Shown: piece after piece, positions 16,969 to 26,379 of the stretch
Layout: every line of letters begins with the position of its first letter
Position numbering within the stretch: the first letter of the stretch is position 1
NCBI GenBank assembly: GCA_009768925.2
Contig: VHIT02000052.1
Span: forward strand, 62,001-126,000
Source: Cryptosporidium bovis
Lineage: Eukaryota > Apicomplexa > Conoidasida > Eucoccidiorida > Cryptosporidiidae
Length of the DNA stretch: 64,000 bases
Direction of reading: 5' to 3'
Notes under the pieces: generated by a model
Told to the model about the DNA's origin: nothing
Seen by the model: only the letters and a program-made list of their open reading frames with translations
Database searches by the model: none
Program-made: the position numbers and the translations under genes

Positions 16969-17579
16969 AAATAAAATTATTATTTCTTACAATGTATGAC
17001 TTTTTTTTCAACTAATGTTATTAAATGCCTTTTTCTGAGAACAAGGTACTAAATTGAAAGTTCGTTTCTAACAATAAATTTCAAAAAAAATATCCACATA
17101 TTATTAGTATGATAAACAATGTTCGATGTTGAATATTTGTTATAACATTTGCAAGACTTTATGAATAACGTGGTGTAATCATTCCTACTGTAAAAATATT
17201 CAAATTATTTTAGAATATTGGAGCAGTTATTTCCGTTGCTAAAACCAAGTTAACTTTTTTTACATAGTTGTTATCAAAAATCAATCATTTATTGAAAATA
17301 ACCACCCTAATTATTCCGGTTTAGATTAATTTTCAATGCGAAATGTTAAAACTAATGTACCAATTAAAATTACAACTTTATTGCAAACACAATCCATAAA
17401 AGAACATGAAATAGTTGAATGTGTTACTCAAATTACAGATAACTCATTGCCATCACAAATAAAATACGTTCAGCTCAACGAGTCAAATTAATAAATACAG
17501 AGAGAAAACATCAAGATTCACGCAGAAATCAAGAAAAAAAACTATTAAAAACACAAGAAAAGGTATTATTATGGTTGTT
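16969..17579. other. Spacer with a marginal 51-codon open frame
   Basis: A 611-nt, very AT-rich tail-to-tail spacer. A 51-codon ORF with ATG at 17336 and stop at 17491 (plus) has coding-like residues but no supporting exon, so I do not call it a gene. No RNA structure was noticed. Confidence 0.4.
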
Positions 17580-18773
17580 CTATACGCTATAGAAATCGAA
17601 ATCTCTATCACTTTTCTTCACATGTATTTTCCAACCTTTCTCAAAATCCTTCGGCAAGACTACATACCTATTTTTTCTAACAGCCTGCATTCCTGCCTCC
17701 TGTGCTATTGCAGCAATGTCTGCAGCAGATATCTTCTCCGGTCTAGATACAAACTCTTCAAGATCAACTTCATCACTTAAATTCATTTTCGCAGTTATTG
17801 TCTGAAAAATAAGTCTTCTTTGTCTTCTGTCTGGTAAAGGGAATTCTATTTTCCGATCCAATCTACCAGGTCTTAATAATGCAGGATCAAGTGTATCTGC
17901 TCTGTTGGTTGCCATTATCACCTTTACATTTGTAGTTTGGTCGAAACCATCCATTTGGTTTAGCAATTCCAATAAAATACGCTGAACTTCTCTATCTGCC
18001 CCAGTCTGTGCATCGAAACGTTTTGTTGCAATAGAATCCACTTCATCAATAAAAACTATTGCCGGTGCATTCTCTCTAGCGAGCCTAAAAACATCTCTAA
18101 CCATTCTAGGCCCCTCACCTAAGTACTTCTGGACAAATTCGGAGCCGACAACACGTATAAATGTTGCTGTTGTGTGATTTGCAACTGCTTTAGCTAACAT
18201 TGTTTTGCCCGTCCCAGGAGGTCCGTAAAGTAGTACCCCTGTCGGTGGGTCAATTCCTATTTGTTGATACAATTCGGGGCAGATTAGTGGTAACTCAACA
18301 GCCTCTCTAACTTCTTGTTTTTGTATATCCATACCACCAATATCAGCATAAGTAACATCTGGTTTCTCTTGCATTTGTAACATTTGAATACTTGAATCTG
18401 CCTCTGGAGGAAGAATATCAACTACGGCGTGGCTATGTCTGTGAAGTGCGACTGAAGTTGGAGGCTTCAGTTCCTCTCTGTTTATTGTAGATAAGACCCT
18501 GACATAGTAATTTGAACCTGCAGTAGAGGAAACTATACCATACTTCGAGTCAATCATTTCAAGAAATTGCCCAATAACAAGAGGAACTGATTGAATGCGT
18601 TTTATTTCTTCCTTTGCGCGTAGAAATTCACGCTTAAGATTTATCTGTTCATCTTTAATGTACTCTTCCTGAATACACAAAAATTCTAGTTCCTTTTCAA
18701 GTTCTCTAAGTTTCTCATATAAGAAACAGTCATTATATTCAGCTTTATTCATACCTAGTTTAAGTTTACCCAT
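17580..18773 (-). CDS. RPT3: 26S proteasome regulatory ATPase RPT3 (PSMC4/S6B)
   Basis: A 397-aa AAA ATPase of the 19S base ring that unfolds substrates into the 20S core. The N-terminal coiled coil ([19 protein letters not shown]) and the OB segment ([33 protein letters not shown]) are the RPT3-specific versions. [19 protein letters not shown], Walker A GPPGTGKT near 182, Walker [10 protein letters not shown], and arginine-finger region [19 protein letters not shown] follow. Length fits the family. The C-terminus is odd: RPT3 normally ends in an HbYX motif such as FYK, but here the last residues are DFDFYSV, placing Tyr third from the end. Confidence 0.97.
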   Translation of the reverse strand: MGKLKLGMNKAEYNDCFLYEKLRELEKELEFLCIQEEYIKDEQINLKREFLRAKEEIKRIQSVPLVIGQFLEMIDSKYGIVSSTAGSNYYVRVLSTINREELKPPTSVALHRHSHAVVDILPPEADSSIQMLQMQEKPDVTYADIGGMDIQKQEVREAVELPLICPELYQQIGIDPPTGVLLYGPPGTGKTMLAKAVANHTTATFIRVVGSEFVQKYLGEGPRMVRDVFRLARENAPAIVFIDEVDSIATKRFDAQTGADREVQRILLELLNQMDGFDQTTNVKVIMATNRADTLDPALLRPGRLDRKIEFPLPDRRQRRLIFQTITAKMNLSDEVDLEEFVSRPEKISAADIAAIAQEAGMQAVRKNRYVVLPKDFEKGWKIHVKKSDRDFDFYSV

Positions 18774-19137
18774 TGAATTACGATATTAGAGTTCAAAGCA
18801 AGCTAAAGAAAAATAAAAAGAAACTCGAAATATAAATCCCGCATTTTTGTGGGATTGCGGTAAAACAAAATTAAGTGAAACCAAGAATATCACAATAAAA
18901 TATTCGGATAAACAAATAAGTTACTTCCCCACGACTACTTCAAAAAGAACATACGTATGAGTAACTTGTAACAAATCCTGCTTCGCACAGAGTAACTCGT
19001 AGTTGAACTTTTCAAGGCTAAAACAATAAATTTACACCGTTTTTTTCCTTAATTTATATTTCATTTATGTATTACATTAAATTAGGTCCCAAATACTATC
19101 CTTGCTCGATTTTGGTATAAAAAGAAATTGGGTTGAG
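18774..19137. other. Divergent spacer (RPT3 / hypothetical)
   Basis: A 364-nt AT-rich spacer. A small inverted repeat, CCCGCA...TGCGG, lies around 18838-18860 near the RPT3 start. No gene is seen. Confidence 0.5.
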
Positions 19138-19635
19138 ATGTTTGAAAAAGGAAAATTATGCGATGCTTTGGGACTATTTAAGAACGAGAAACCTGGAGAT
19201 ATTGTAAATAACTTCACTGTCTCAGAGTATTACAAGTCGAATAAAAGTTCAGACTCAGAGTTAAACAAGGAAAACTCGGGCTATACTTCTAACAAGAATT
19301 CAAAAATTTCCGATGAGAGATCTTTAAGTTGCGTAACACCAATTTACCCAGAAATCCAAAAAAAAAGAAACACTGTTGAGTATAATCATGGTCTTCGCAA
19401 AGATAATCCAAACAACATTTGGGATTCATTATTAATAATAAAAAAAAAGGTTGTTAGAATTTTTTGGTCGATCGTTTCATTAGATAAAGATGAACCACTA
19501 TATGATTTTAGTACTCCAATAGGAGATGTAAATTATTTCGGGAGTAGTAATAATATTAGCAAAGTTGATGCTCACTCACTCTTAAATGGTAGTTTCTTAA
19601 GTGAACCCTTAAAAGTAGGTGTTGTATCTCCATGA
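19138..19635 (+). CDS. Hypothetical protein, 165 aa
   Basis: I do not recognise it. I start at the ATG at 19138; an in-frame TTG 36 nt earlier is not credible as a start. It is Ser/Asn/Lys-rich, without a signal peptide or convincing membrane span; a short hydrophobic stretch (VVRIFWSIVSL) lies near residue 112. The N-terminal EYYKSNKSSDSELNKENSGY region is low complexity. Its last 80 nt overlap a minus-strand frame with an IQ-like motif (19756-19556), so one of the two may be spurious; this one is longer. Confidence 0.45.
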   Translation: MFEKGKLCDALGLFKNEKPGDIVNNFTVSEYYKSNKSSDSELNKENSGYTSNKNSKISDERSLSCVTPIYPEIQKKRNTVEYNHGLRKDNPNNIWDSLLIIKKKVVRIFWSIVSLDKDEPLYDFSTPIGDVNYFGSSNNISKVDAHSLLNGSFLSEPLKVGVVSP

Positions 19636-19756
19636 TCCTCATGAACTCCTTCCTGCGACTTAGTGACATCTTTTTCAACCTCATTATATACCCACGAAAG
19701 CACTTTTGAATAATAAGCACTGACTTAGATATTTCCTTCCCATCAATCATATTCAT
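19556..19756 (-). CDS. Possible small IQ-motif protein (66 aa), doubtful
   Basis: A minus-strand ATG frame whose residues about 17-30 read IIQKCFRGYIMRLKKM, an exact IQxxxRGxxxR match to the calmodulin-binding IQ consensus, with flanking hydrophobic residues. The rest is basic and helical. It overlaps tail-to-tail with the plus-strand hypothetical by 80 nt and starts 87 nt past the stop of the next minus-strand gene. It could be an exon of a spliced gene (a GTGAGT donor follows RNYHLR), but I found no partner exon. Calmodulin or centrin/myosin light-chain binding would be the inferred role. Confidence 0.25.
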   Translation of the reverse strand: MNMIDGKEISKSVLIIQKCFRGYIMRLKKMSLSRRKEFMRIMEIQHLLLRVHLRNYHLRVSEHQLC

Positions 19757-19842
19757 AGATCGGTTTAATTTTTTTTACTTAATTTGTAAGAGTGTGGTGT
19801 AATGAACATGCAATATCTTTTGGGGAATTGAACAAAACCATA

Positions 19843-20601
19843 TTATTTTTTTTTGCCCCATGTTTGAGCGTTATTTAATTCTTCCGACCATCTTCTCACA
19901 AACATTTCTTCGACATTGATACCAGAGCCTGAATAGATAATTTTCACTTTCGATTCTATTAAATCGTATATATATAATAAAATGTAAAATAATAGAAATA
20001 TTGCCCCGTAGTTCAATTGATGTTTTCCCACTATTATACTCTTCTTTTTGTTGTAAAATAAATGCCGGTTTGTTTTGGTAAACATTACTATATTAAAATA
20101 CCTTTCTAATTCGGGTCCTTTTTGGCTCTGCTCATCAAAAATTAGAATAACATCAAAAAATTTCATCTTTTCTTCCCCAATGTCCCTATAACAACAACTC
20201 CAATAAGAGAATGAGAAGTATTTTCCCAGGTAATATTCCCTATGTGAAAGTACAGTTGGCAAATTCTCAAAGGATTTGGACACTATTTCTCTACCTTTAT
20301 ATTTCAAAAGAATCTGATTTGTTGAATGTTTGGCACCACATGGTTCATGTTTTTCATTTAATTGCGTTTCATTATCCCTCACAACATTCAAAGCTTCAAG
20401 CACAGAAGAACCTCTATAAGTTTGTTGTATTGAATATATCCTAGAGCAATATAAATACTTGTTGAAGCATTTCTCACCAAAAACGGCATTTGAAAGTAAG
20501 TTATTGATTAAAAAATCACTTCTTCGATAGTTGTACTTTATCAAATGAAATAATAAATTAACTTCGGAGTAATTCTTTAAATTATTAATATTATTCCTCA
20601 T
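19843..20601 (-). CDS. Hypothetical protein, 252 aa, one hydrophobic segment
   Basis: Not recognised. An ATG start at 20601 follows a palindromic TTTGGTACCAAA at 20620-20631. There is no N-terminal signal peptide. One strong hydrophobic span lies near residues 198-214 (GAIFLLFYILLYIYDLI), followed by about 38 residues, suggesting a tail-proximal membrane anchor. The region from about 75 to 150 is rich in Lys/Glu/Tyr. A possible IQ-like IYSIQQTYRG occurs near residue 55. Tail-anchored or single-pass topology is inferred from hydropathy only. Confidence 0.5.
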   Translation of the reverse strand: MRNNINNLKNYSEVNLLFHLIKYNYRRSDFLINNLLSNAVFGEKCFNKYLYCSRIYSIQQTYRGSSVLEALNVVRDNETQLNEKHEPCGAKHSTNQILLKYKGREIVSKSFENLPTVLSHREYYLGKYFSFSYWSCCYRDIGEEKMKFFDVILIFDEQSQKGPELERYFNIVMFTKTNRHLFYNKKKSIIVGKHQLNYGAIFLLFYILLYIYDLIESKVKIIYSGSGINVEEMFVRRWSEELNNAQTWGKKK

Positions 20602-20964
20602 TTGATATTAAAAAAATTTGGTACCAAAAATTAATATTTGACACCTGTTTCTTTTAATACCTGCGATTACAAGTACTATCTTACATGCAAATAATGCCAA
20701 ATGTATTCTGGCCTTCACCTATATTGTTTTCTGACTTTTTTTCGTGTTCAAATAAATACTAATAAACAACTAATTTAAAATAGCTTCATAATTAAATAAA
20801 ATTTTTATGTAAAAATATAAAAATTATTTTCAGATAAATGATTTTATTTTTTTACTATTTGAAGCAAATAAGCATTAACTGAAAATTTTATATTTGCAAC
20901 ATGAGAAGGCGGGTACTACGTTATAATAAAATCTTGGTCTTGAACTGACATAACTAGTTTAAAA
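20602..20964. other. Divergent spacer at left border of the secreted-protein island
   Basis: A 363-nt, extremely AT-rich spacer. It holds TTTGGTACCAAA near the minus gene and GGCGGGTAC at 20908-20916 before the plus gene. No RNA gene is seen. Confidence 0.5.
20908..20916. promoter_or_regulatory. GGCGGGTAC element
   Basis: Lies 49 nt before the ATG at 20965 and resembles GGCGGTAC at 21862 and GCGGTACC at 23934, all before secreted-protein genes. Proposed shared promoter element. Confidence 0.3.
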
Positions 20965-21744
20965 ATGAGGAAAATATACTATCCTTTCGTTTTAATGATA
21001 ATTAGTCTTTTATATCCGATAAGTATGGAAAAAAGAAGGCAATTAATGTCTTCTTCAGAAATAATATCATCTACAGAGACCAACTTATCTTATTTTTATA
21101 AATTTATATCCATTTTATCCTCAAAAGAAACAGTACCAGTGAAAAACAAATGTAATATTGCTTTGAAAAACCTAAATTCATTAATATCTGTGGTAGAAAA
21201 AGGTAATATACCCATTAATATTGTAACACTGTTAGCGATTAATGGTATACTTTGGCATCCAGATCCATGTAACAATCCTATTGAAATACATAAATATTTG
21301 GAACTTTACAATGCAATAAAGTCGACTCCGCTATTTACAGATCCTTTGTTGAATTTAAAGAGTGAAACTATTGAAAACAAAAGTTTCGCAATTAGTAAAA
21401 GTACCAACACTTCGAATAGAACAGAATCTATCCCAAGTCCCTCCAAAAATGTGATAAAAAAGGGAAAAATAGCATTTAATTCAAATGTTACCAAATATCT
21501 AGATAGTGATGAAATTGCAGCCAACAAAACGGGCTCCGCTCCCAAAGTTAATGTCACAAAGGTTGAAACTGCCCCATTTAACGACACAGATTCAAATCTG
21601 GAATATGAACGCCAAAATCTTGGATCAAGAAAAGTTGAATTAGAGAAGGAGTTGCAAGCTCTTTCCAATATAAAACCTGTTTCAAGTAAATCAAATGACT
21701 TTAAATGTAAACTTGAGCAAATTTATAGTGAGAGAATTCAATGA
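20965..21744 (+). CDS. Secreted hypothetical protein, 259 aa
   Basis: The first gene of the secreted island. A signal peptide (about residues 1-20, KIYYPFVLMIISLLYPIS) precedes a Ser-rich stretch and a helical region with two paired cysteines (KNKCNIALKNL; HPDPCNNP). A linker with several N-glycosylation sequons (NKS, NTS, NRT, NKT, NVT, NDT) and a charged C-terminal helix (ERQNLGSRKVELEKELQAL) ending near a third Cys follow. There is no membrane anchor, so it is probably soluble in the secretory organelles or vacuole. No family is recognised. Confidence 0.65.
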   Translation: MRKIYYPFVLMIISLLYPISMEKRRQLMSSSEIISSTETNLSYFYKFISILSSKETVPVKNKCNIALKNLNSLISVVEKGNIPINIVTLLAINGILWHPDPCNNPIEIHKYLELYNAIKSTPLFTDPLLNLKSETIENKSFAISKSTNTSNRTESIPSPSKNVIKKGKIAFNSNVTKYLDSDEIAANKTGSAPKVNVTKVETAPFNDTDSNLEYERQNLGSRKVELEKELQALSNIKPVSSKSNDFKCKLEQIYSERIQ

Positions 21745-21861
21745 AACAAGTTATTTTTACGTATTTTATAATATTAATACAAATAAAGTATAACATCTTT
21801 TTGATGGAGATTATTAATAGTTTTTCAATTTCTTTTAGCTGTGCAAACTAATGTTATTTAT

Positions 21862-21869
21862 GGCGGTAC
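21862..21869. promoter_or_regulatory. GGCGGTAC element
   Basis: Lies 55 nt before the ATG at 21925; shared with neighbours (20908, 23932, 51446). Function is inferred. Confidence 0.3.
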
Positions 21870-21924
21870 ACTTTTCTGATCTGAATCTAATATTTATTTC
21901 ATTGAATGTTTGAGAAGGGAATTA

Positions 21925-22911
21925 ATGCGTTCAATAATTAATGTAATAATCATTCATTCCTTAATTCTGTTCTCATTTGGAACTGGTGTTGTATTTTCAT
22001 CTAGGAATGCAAGGAATATCATAACCAGAATTCAATCAGGTATTTCAAAAAATAAAATTTCGAATAGAAAAGAATTAGATTCGGGAACGAAGAGTGACGC
22101 TTGCAAAATTAAGGTATGCCTAAATGAGAATCACCTGAAATCAATTAACTATATTAGACGTTATCAGCTACTTGGTGACGATGATAGAAGCAAAATTAGT
22201 GAATTAAGTGCAAAATCTATGAAAGAAAGGTGTATTCTGTCTTTCAGTGGACTAACTTACAGCATTCCGCAAAAAACTGAATGTAGTTGGAAAGATGTAT
22301 ATCTAAAACAAAAACGTTCCATTCCATTATGTGAAAGGCTATTGTTACAGGGAACTCAATTATCAATTAGGGCAAGTATAAAACAATCTGATAATAGTTA
22401 TTCAGCTGGAATAAACATAAATAAATATGTAATAAGCACTCGAAATACAATTAACTTACAAGATATTATGAAGGAATATATAAATAATGTTAAAACTGCC
22501 AAAAGCCCTGCAATCACCGAAACAGGAGCTCTAAGAAAAATTTCAGATGTAACAGTTAAAAGTGAGAAAAAGGAACCTATATTTGATCCAGTTAATGCAA
22601 TTATTGAAAAAATTTCTGCAGAAATGAAGCAAAAATCTGCCTTAGAACAAGCCATGATTAGTGTTCCAGTCCCTCCAACTAATCGAATATATACTTTTGA
22701 TGGTGAGAGCCACAGTGAAACCAGAAACGTAAAAGATTTATTTAGTCACAATATTCCGGATATTCAAGGAGCACCTGGAACAGAGCCATTTCATAAAAAA
22801 ATGTTAAGGGAACCTAGGAGGTTGCCTCCAGGCTCTGAAGATGAGATGAGAAGATATGTGGCATCTAAAGTTCGTATTACACATTCGAGTGATTCAAAGA
22901 GAAATACCTAA
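21925..22911 (+). CDS. Secreted basic hypothetical protein, 328 aa
   Basis: The start is the ATG at 21925 (an upstream TTG is not credible). A signal peptide of about 25 residues (IINVIIIHSLILFSFGTGVV) is followed by a basic mature protein with five cysteines in the first 140 residues (DACKIKVCL, ERCILSF, KTECSW, PLCERL), which suggests disulfide pairing. The C-terminal part is charged and Pro/Arg-rich (REPRRLPPGSEDEMRRY). Sequons are nearly absent, unlike most of its neighbours. No transmembrane anchor is seen. A dense-granule or microneme cargo is possible, but no family is recognised. Confidence 0.65.
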   Translation: MRSIINVIIIHSLILFSFGTGVVFSSRNARNIITRIQSGISKNKISNRKELDSGTKSDACKIKVCLNENHLKSINYIRRYQLLGDDDRSKISELSAKSMKERCILSFSGLTYSIPQKTECSWKDVYLKQKRSIPLCERLLLQGTQLSIRASIKQSDNSYSAGININKYVISTRNTINLQDIMKEYINNVKTAKSPAITETGALRKISDVTVKSEKKEPIFDPVNAIIEKISAEMKQKSALEQAMISVPVPPTNRIYTFDGESHSETRNVKDLFSHNIPDIQGAPGTEPFHKKMLREPRRLPPGSEDEMRRYVASKVRITHSSDSKRNT

Positions 22912-23170
22912 ATTGACAATTGTAACTTCGCAGATAAGCTAGAATACAAATTTTGACAACACAAGCAAAGGTTTTTTATATAACTATGAAATGTTTTTAA
23001 TATATAGCATTATTTAAACGTCTCTCTAACACCATTATATTGCACTATTGAACATTAATAAATCTAATACTTTTATTTTTATACAATTTGGAATAAATAA
23101 CTTTTTTCAATCCAAGAAAAAAAAGGGTTTCTTAAAGTGAAATACAGATCCCACTCAAATAGAAATGTAA

Positions 23171-23893
23171 TCATCTTGATCTCCCCCTAAGACCTGGATT
23201 CTCAATATTTGATGTTCCTTCGCAGTTGCTCATGTTATCTGAGCTTTTAAAAATTGTAGAATTATTTGCTGCTTTATCTTCTTGGAGTGTGTCATTTTCA
23301 TCCTTCATAAAACGGATTAATTCTTTCTCATAATTGTCGCTTAATCCATGTTCTGTAGAACTCAAATTCATATATTCATCACTTGTGATTAAAGTCGTAT
23401 TTACCACGTAACTTCTATTCAATCTAGAAAATAGACTTGAATTAACAATCATCATAAGGTCAGCTGTATCATTCATTTCTGATAAGTAGTCATCAATAGT
23501 GAAATTCATAAATTCATATTTTAGATCCGTTTTGTCAGTACCCTGCTCCGCCATAGATTCTGTACTAGTTCCATTACTAGCACAGCTTTCTTCAGGGAAG
23601 AAAATTAATTTCTTTTTTATTTTTCCTTTTTTCCTTTTACCTCTCACCACTTCAGCAACCTCATTGTTTGTCGCGCTCTGAAGATGATTATATCCCAAAT
23701 GACTAATTGAATTATATTCCATTTCTCCTCTGAATTCTTTTCCAAAAGTGTATATAACTCTAAAGAGTCTTAGAAAAGCATTAAAAAAGCCCATAGAACT
23801 TGAAAATATACTCCCTTCTGGAGATACATTAGATTCAATTGGAGTAATAATGCATATCAGTAAAAACAAAGGTGTCAGAATGTAAAAATTCAT
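23171..23893 (-). CDS. Secreted sequon-rich glycoprotein, 240 aa
   Basis: A signal peptide (about residues 1-21, FYILTPLFLLICIITPIES) is followed by an amphipathic Phe-rich helix (MGFFNAFLRLFRVIYTF), a polybasic patch (RGKRKKGKIKKKL), then an acidic domain dense in N-glycosylation sequons (NGT, NFT, NDT, NSS, NRS, NTT, NLS, NDT, NST, NMS). The polybasic patch may be a processing site. The core MMIVNSSLFSRLNRSYVVNT resembles segments in the 194-aa and 168-aa neighbours (IVNSS...NVT type), suggesting a small paralogous set. A perfect 12-bp palindrome lies 39 nt before the start. Confidence 0.65.
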   Translation of the reverse strand: MNFYILTPLFLLICIITPIESNVSPEGSIFSSSMGFFNAFLRLFRVIYTFGKEFRGEMEYNSISHLGYNHLQSATNNEVAEVVRGKRKKGKIKKKLIFFPEESCASNGTSTESMAEQGTDKTDLKYEFMNFTIDDYLSEMNDTADLMMIVNSSLFSRLNRSYVVNTTLITSDEYMNLSSTEHGLSDNYEKELIRFMKDENDTLQEDKAANNSTIFKSSDNMSNCEGTSNIENPGLRGRSR

Positions 23894-24453
23894 ATCTGCA
23901 ATTTTTCATCACCAAAATTATATTAGGCAGGTGCGGTACCGCAATTAAGCTACCCTTGTAAAGCACTTTTTTTCGTTTTTATGCATTGTAACTTGAATAT
24001 GTGATTAAATAATCTAAATATTCCAATATCTTCCAAATAATACCAAATGTGTTAATTTTGTTTATTTTTTTACTGAAGACGGTTTTTTTATTTAAGAAGA
24101 AATTCTTATGATTAATTTGTGTTCATATTTCAAATAATTGTGTACATTAAATTTGATTTTTATCTACGTAGCAACGACGAATAAAGCCTTGACTGTGCTA
24201 ATCGTTATACTTCGACACCTTATAAAGATACTTAATATGTAGTTTTTTTCATATATAAATTGATGTGTCGAATTTCTCATAACCATTTTGCTTCAATTGA
24301 ATATAAAATATCAAACAAAAATAAATTTTCGGTTCAAAAATATTATTTCGCGGCAATTGGTGATCAACGGTCACCTTTTAACAACAAAAAAAGTAATTAT
24401 AACCCTGTCAGATAAACAATTACAAATATTTATTTAAAAGTATTGTTTAGCTT
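23894..24453. other. Spacer downstream of the 235-aa gene, upstream of the 240-aa gene
   Basis: A 560-nt AT-rich spacer with the palindrome TGCGGTACCGCA at 23932-23943 and a TTTCGCGGCAATTGG stretch near 24345. No coding frame or RNA gene is seen. Confidence 0.5.
23932..23943. promoter_or_regulatory. Perfect 12-bp palindrome TGCGGTACCGCA
   Basis: A self-complementary GC-rich site in an AT-rich spacer, 39 nt before the 240-aa gene's ATG. It contains GCGGTAC in both orientations and is a candidate dimeric-factor site. Confidence 0.4.
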
Positions 24454-25161
24454 CTAAATAGTAGATGCTGTGTCCGGAGAAAAGTCCCCTGAACTTATGG
24501 TTCGTATCTCACCACCTATTATTAGCGGATCTTTCATATCTGACTTAAATCTCAAGTATTCGATAATCTCAAAGATAAAGAGAGCAAATACCAATATCGA
24601 AAATACAGCTGCGAATGTTAAGAAACCCCAAATAACAGTATTCAAAGTTGTTATTGAACAACTTGTCAAACCATATACAACAAGTTCATTATCTATAAGC
24701 AGTTCCTCGGAGTTTGTAACATTCAATAACATATGCTCTTCACCTGAGTTAAAAACTATGGAATATAAATTAAAAACTGCCATACTTGCTTTGCCTTTAC
24801 CAGAAATGCATATTTTTTGACATGTATTTATATTAAATATTGGAGTCACGCATTTTTGTACACCAACCGGTTGATAATCCGGAACCTTAATATCTTCACC
24901 GAAAATATGTACCGTGTTGCTATTTACTAATTTTGGTTTATCAATAGGTTTTTTTGTTTTGTACGGATTTTCTCCTAATGGATCAGAAATATAGGTTGTA
25001 TAATATCCGGGCTCTGAAGAGTTAAATACGGAGGAGATAAATATATTAGAACTGAGTCTATAAACATCAATAAGTAAAATCTGTTCATTTTGAGTTTTAG
25101 AACAAACAGCAATAATTAGGAAGGAGATGATTACAGTAACTGTTCCAATTATAGATATCAT
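24454..25161 (-). CDS. Secretory-pathway single-pass membrane protein, 235 aa
   Basis: An N-terminal signal peptide or anchor (SIIGTVTVIISFLIIAVCS) is followed by an ectodomain of about 150 residues with four cysteines (VQKCVTP, NTCQKICIS) plus one near the membrane (LTSCSITT) and an NVT sequon. A strong transmembrane helix (IWGFLTFAAVFSILVFALFIF, about residues 178-200) and a 35-residue acidic tail follow. The tail begins EIIEYLRF, a YxxPhi-type sorting signal, as seen on apicomplexan microneme cargo. Type I topology is inferred. No family is recognised. Confidence 0.65.
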   Translation of the reverse strand: MISIIGTVTVIISFLIIAVCSKTQNEQILLIDVYRLSSNIFISSVFNSSEPGYYTTYISDPLGENPYKTKKPIDKPKLVNSNTVHIFGEDIKVPDYQPVGVQKCVTPIFNINTCQKICISGKGKASMAVFNLYSIVFNSGEEHMLLNVTNSEELLIDNELVVYGLTSCSITTLNTVIWGFLTFAAVFSILVFALFIFEIIEYLRFKSDMKDPLIIGGEIRTISSGDFSPDTASTI

Positions 25162-25567
25162 TTAATCCCAAACTAAAATTTATAACTACTCTTAAGCACA
25201 CATTTTACTGAGTCACACAAATTTTATATTCAGTTATAGATATACAATGTAAGGGAAAATATACATTTCTAAAAGTCCACAACTTCATATTCATACATTT
25301 AAAAAAAAAGCAACATTAACATTCAATAAGTCGATACCAATCAATTAAGAAGTGGATTTCTTATATTGCAACTTCTTTGTTAGATCAGTGCAAAATAGAT
25401 TCCACAACATCTGTCATGTCCCAACGACATACGTAAGATGAACTAAATTCATATTAATAGATACAAAACACAATATTTGGCAGATTTGTTGTAAACAAAA
25501 AATCAGAAATTGCCAAATTAATCTGGAATAAATTCTCTTCGGGAAAAAAATTATTTTTTATCGCAAA
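25162..25567. other. Divergent spacer inside the secreted island
   Basis: A 406-nt AT-rich spacer. Nothing beyond A/T-runs and an ATACGTA palindrome near 25430 was noticed. Confidence 0.5.
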
Positions 25568-26074
25568 ATGAGGTCATTAAGTTTACTTGCATTTGTCTTG
25601 GCATTAAATGGCGTTCTCTGCACCAACTTTAGAACACTCACAGATACACACAAGGTAGAAGATGTAGCTGAAAGTCCAGCTGAAGGTGTTGATAACTCAT
25701 CTAATTCACATGAAACTCAAAGTTCAACTGAAAATGTTATCCTAGAGCAAGAGAGACCTGTCTTATTAAATACAATTCCGCAAACAAAATCAAAGCACAT
25801 ATTGTTCGTCAATTCAACTGGATTATTTACAAATGTGACGGTTGAACTCACAGCAACCATACCAATTGCAATGGTTAGCCCTGAAAACGACTCAATACAT
25901 CGCATTTTGTCTCATGGCAATGTTGAAGGTTTAAATACAGAGGAAGTAGTTGGAATGGTTTCAAACAGCAGTGAGCTACAATATGATGTTGAGGATATGA
26001 TTAGGAGAGCTTTTGGGTTATTAGGTAATACTTCAATTGCGGTTGAGCAACCTAATTCCATTGAATCAAGTTGA
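25568..26074 (+). CDS. Small secreted sequon-rich glycoprotein, 168 aa
   Basis: A clear signal peptide (SLSLLAFVLALNGVLC, cleavage after about residue 18) precedes an acidic Ser/Glu/Asn-rich mature chain without cysteines. Sequons are NSS, NST, NVT, NDS, NSS and NTS. The hydrophobic core HILFVNSTGLFTNVTVEL resembles the core of the 194-aa neighbour (SMINSSNLLVNVTVFDE). It lies directly upstream of, and co-oriented with, the 810-aa modular glycoprotein, mirroring the 194-aa/826-aa pair. No membrane anchor is seen. Confidence 0.65.
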   Translation: MRSLSLLAFVLALNGVLCTNFRTLTDTHKVEDVAESPAEGVDNSSNSHETQSSTENVILEQERPVLLNTIPQTKSKHILFVNSTGLFTNVTVELTATIPIAMVSPENDSIHRILSHGNVEGLNTEEVVGMVSNSSELQYDVEDMIRRAFGLLGNTSIAVEQPNSIESS

Positions 26075-26379
26075 ACAATCGCGACGTCTCGAGACTAATT
26101 CAAAAACGTGTGTTTCACAGGACTTTGAGAGGTAAATACAACTGGGGTTGCCACTTTAGTTCTTTTTATGAGATAACCTAGAATTATTGCTAACTTGATT
26201 GTTTTCATTATCTTATGTACGTTCTCTTCCACTTGAAGCTTTTTTTTTGTCGCGCATGCGTAAAATATGTCATGTCGTGTGTGCCAATTATTTTTCATTA
26301 TTGTGGACGACATTCAAATAACTCATCCGTGATTAAGGTCAGTACTCAGTTCGTATTCTTTTGAGTGGGTTTTGTCGCA
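26075..26379. other. Spacer before the 810-aa glycoprotein
   Basis: A 305-nt spacer with the palindrome CGCATGCG at 26253-26260. A 72-codon minus-strand frame here is judged spurious. Confidence 0.45.

Noticed and set aside
17336-17491. 51-codon plus-strand frame between the 116-aa gene and RPT3
   Set aside because: Coding-like residues, but no partner exon, no family similarity recognised, and such lengths arise by chance in AT-rich spacer.
26095-26313. 72-codon minus-strand frame between two secreted genes
   Set aside because: Contains a poly-Lys stretch over an A/T-run and lacks a signal peptide or any family pattern.
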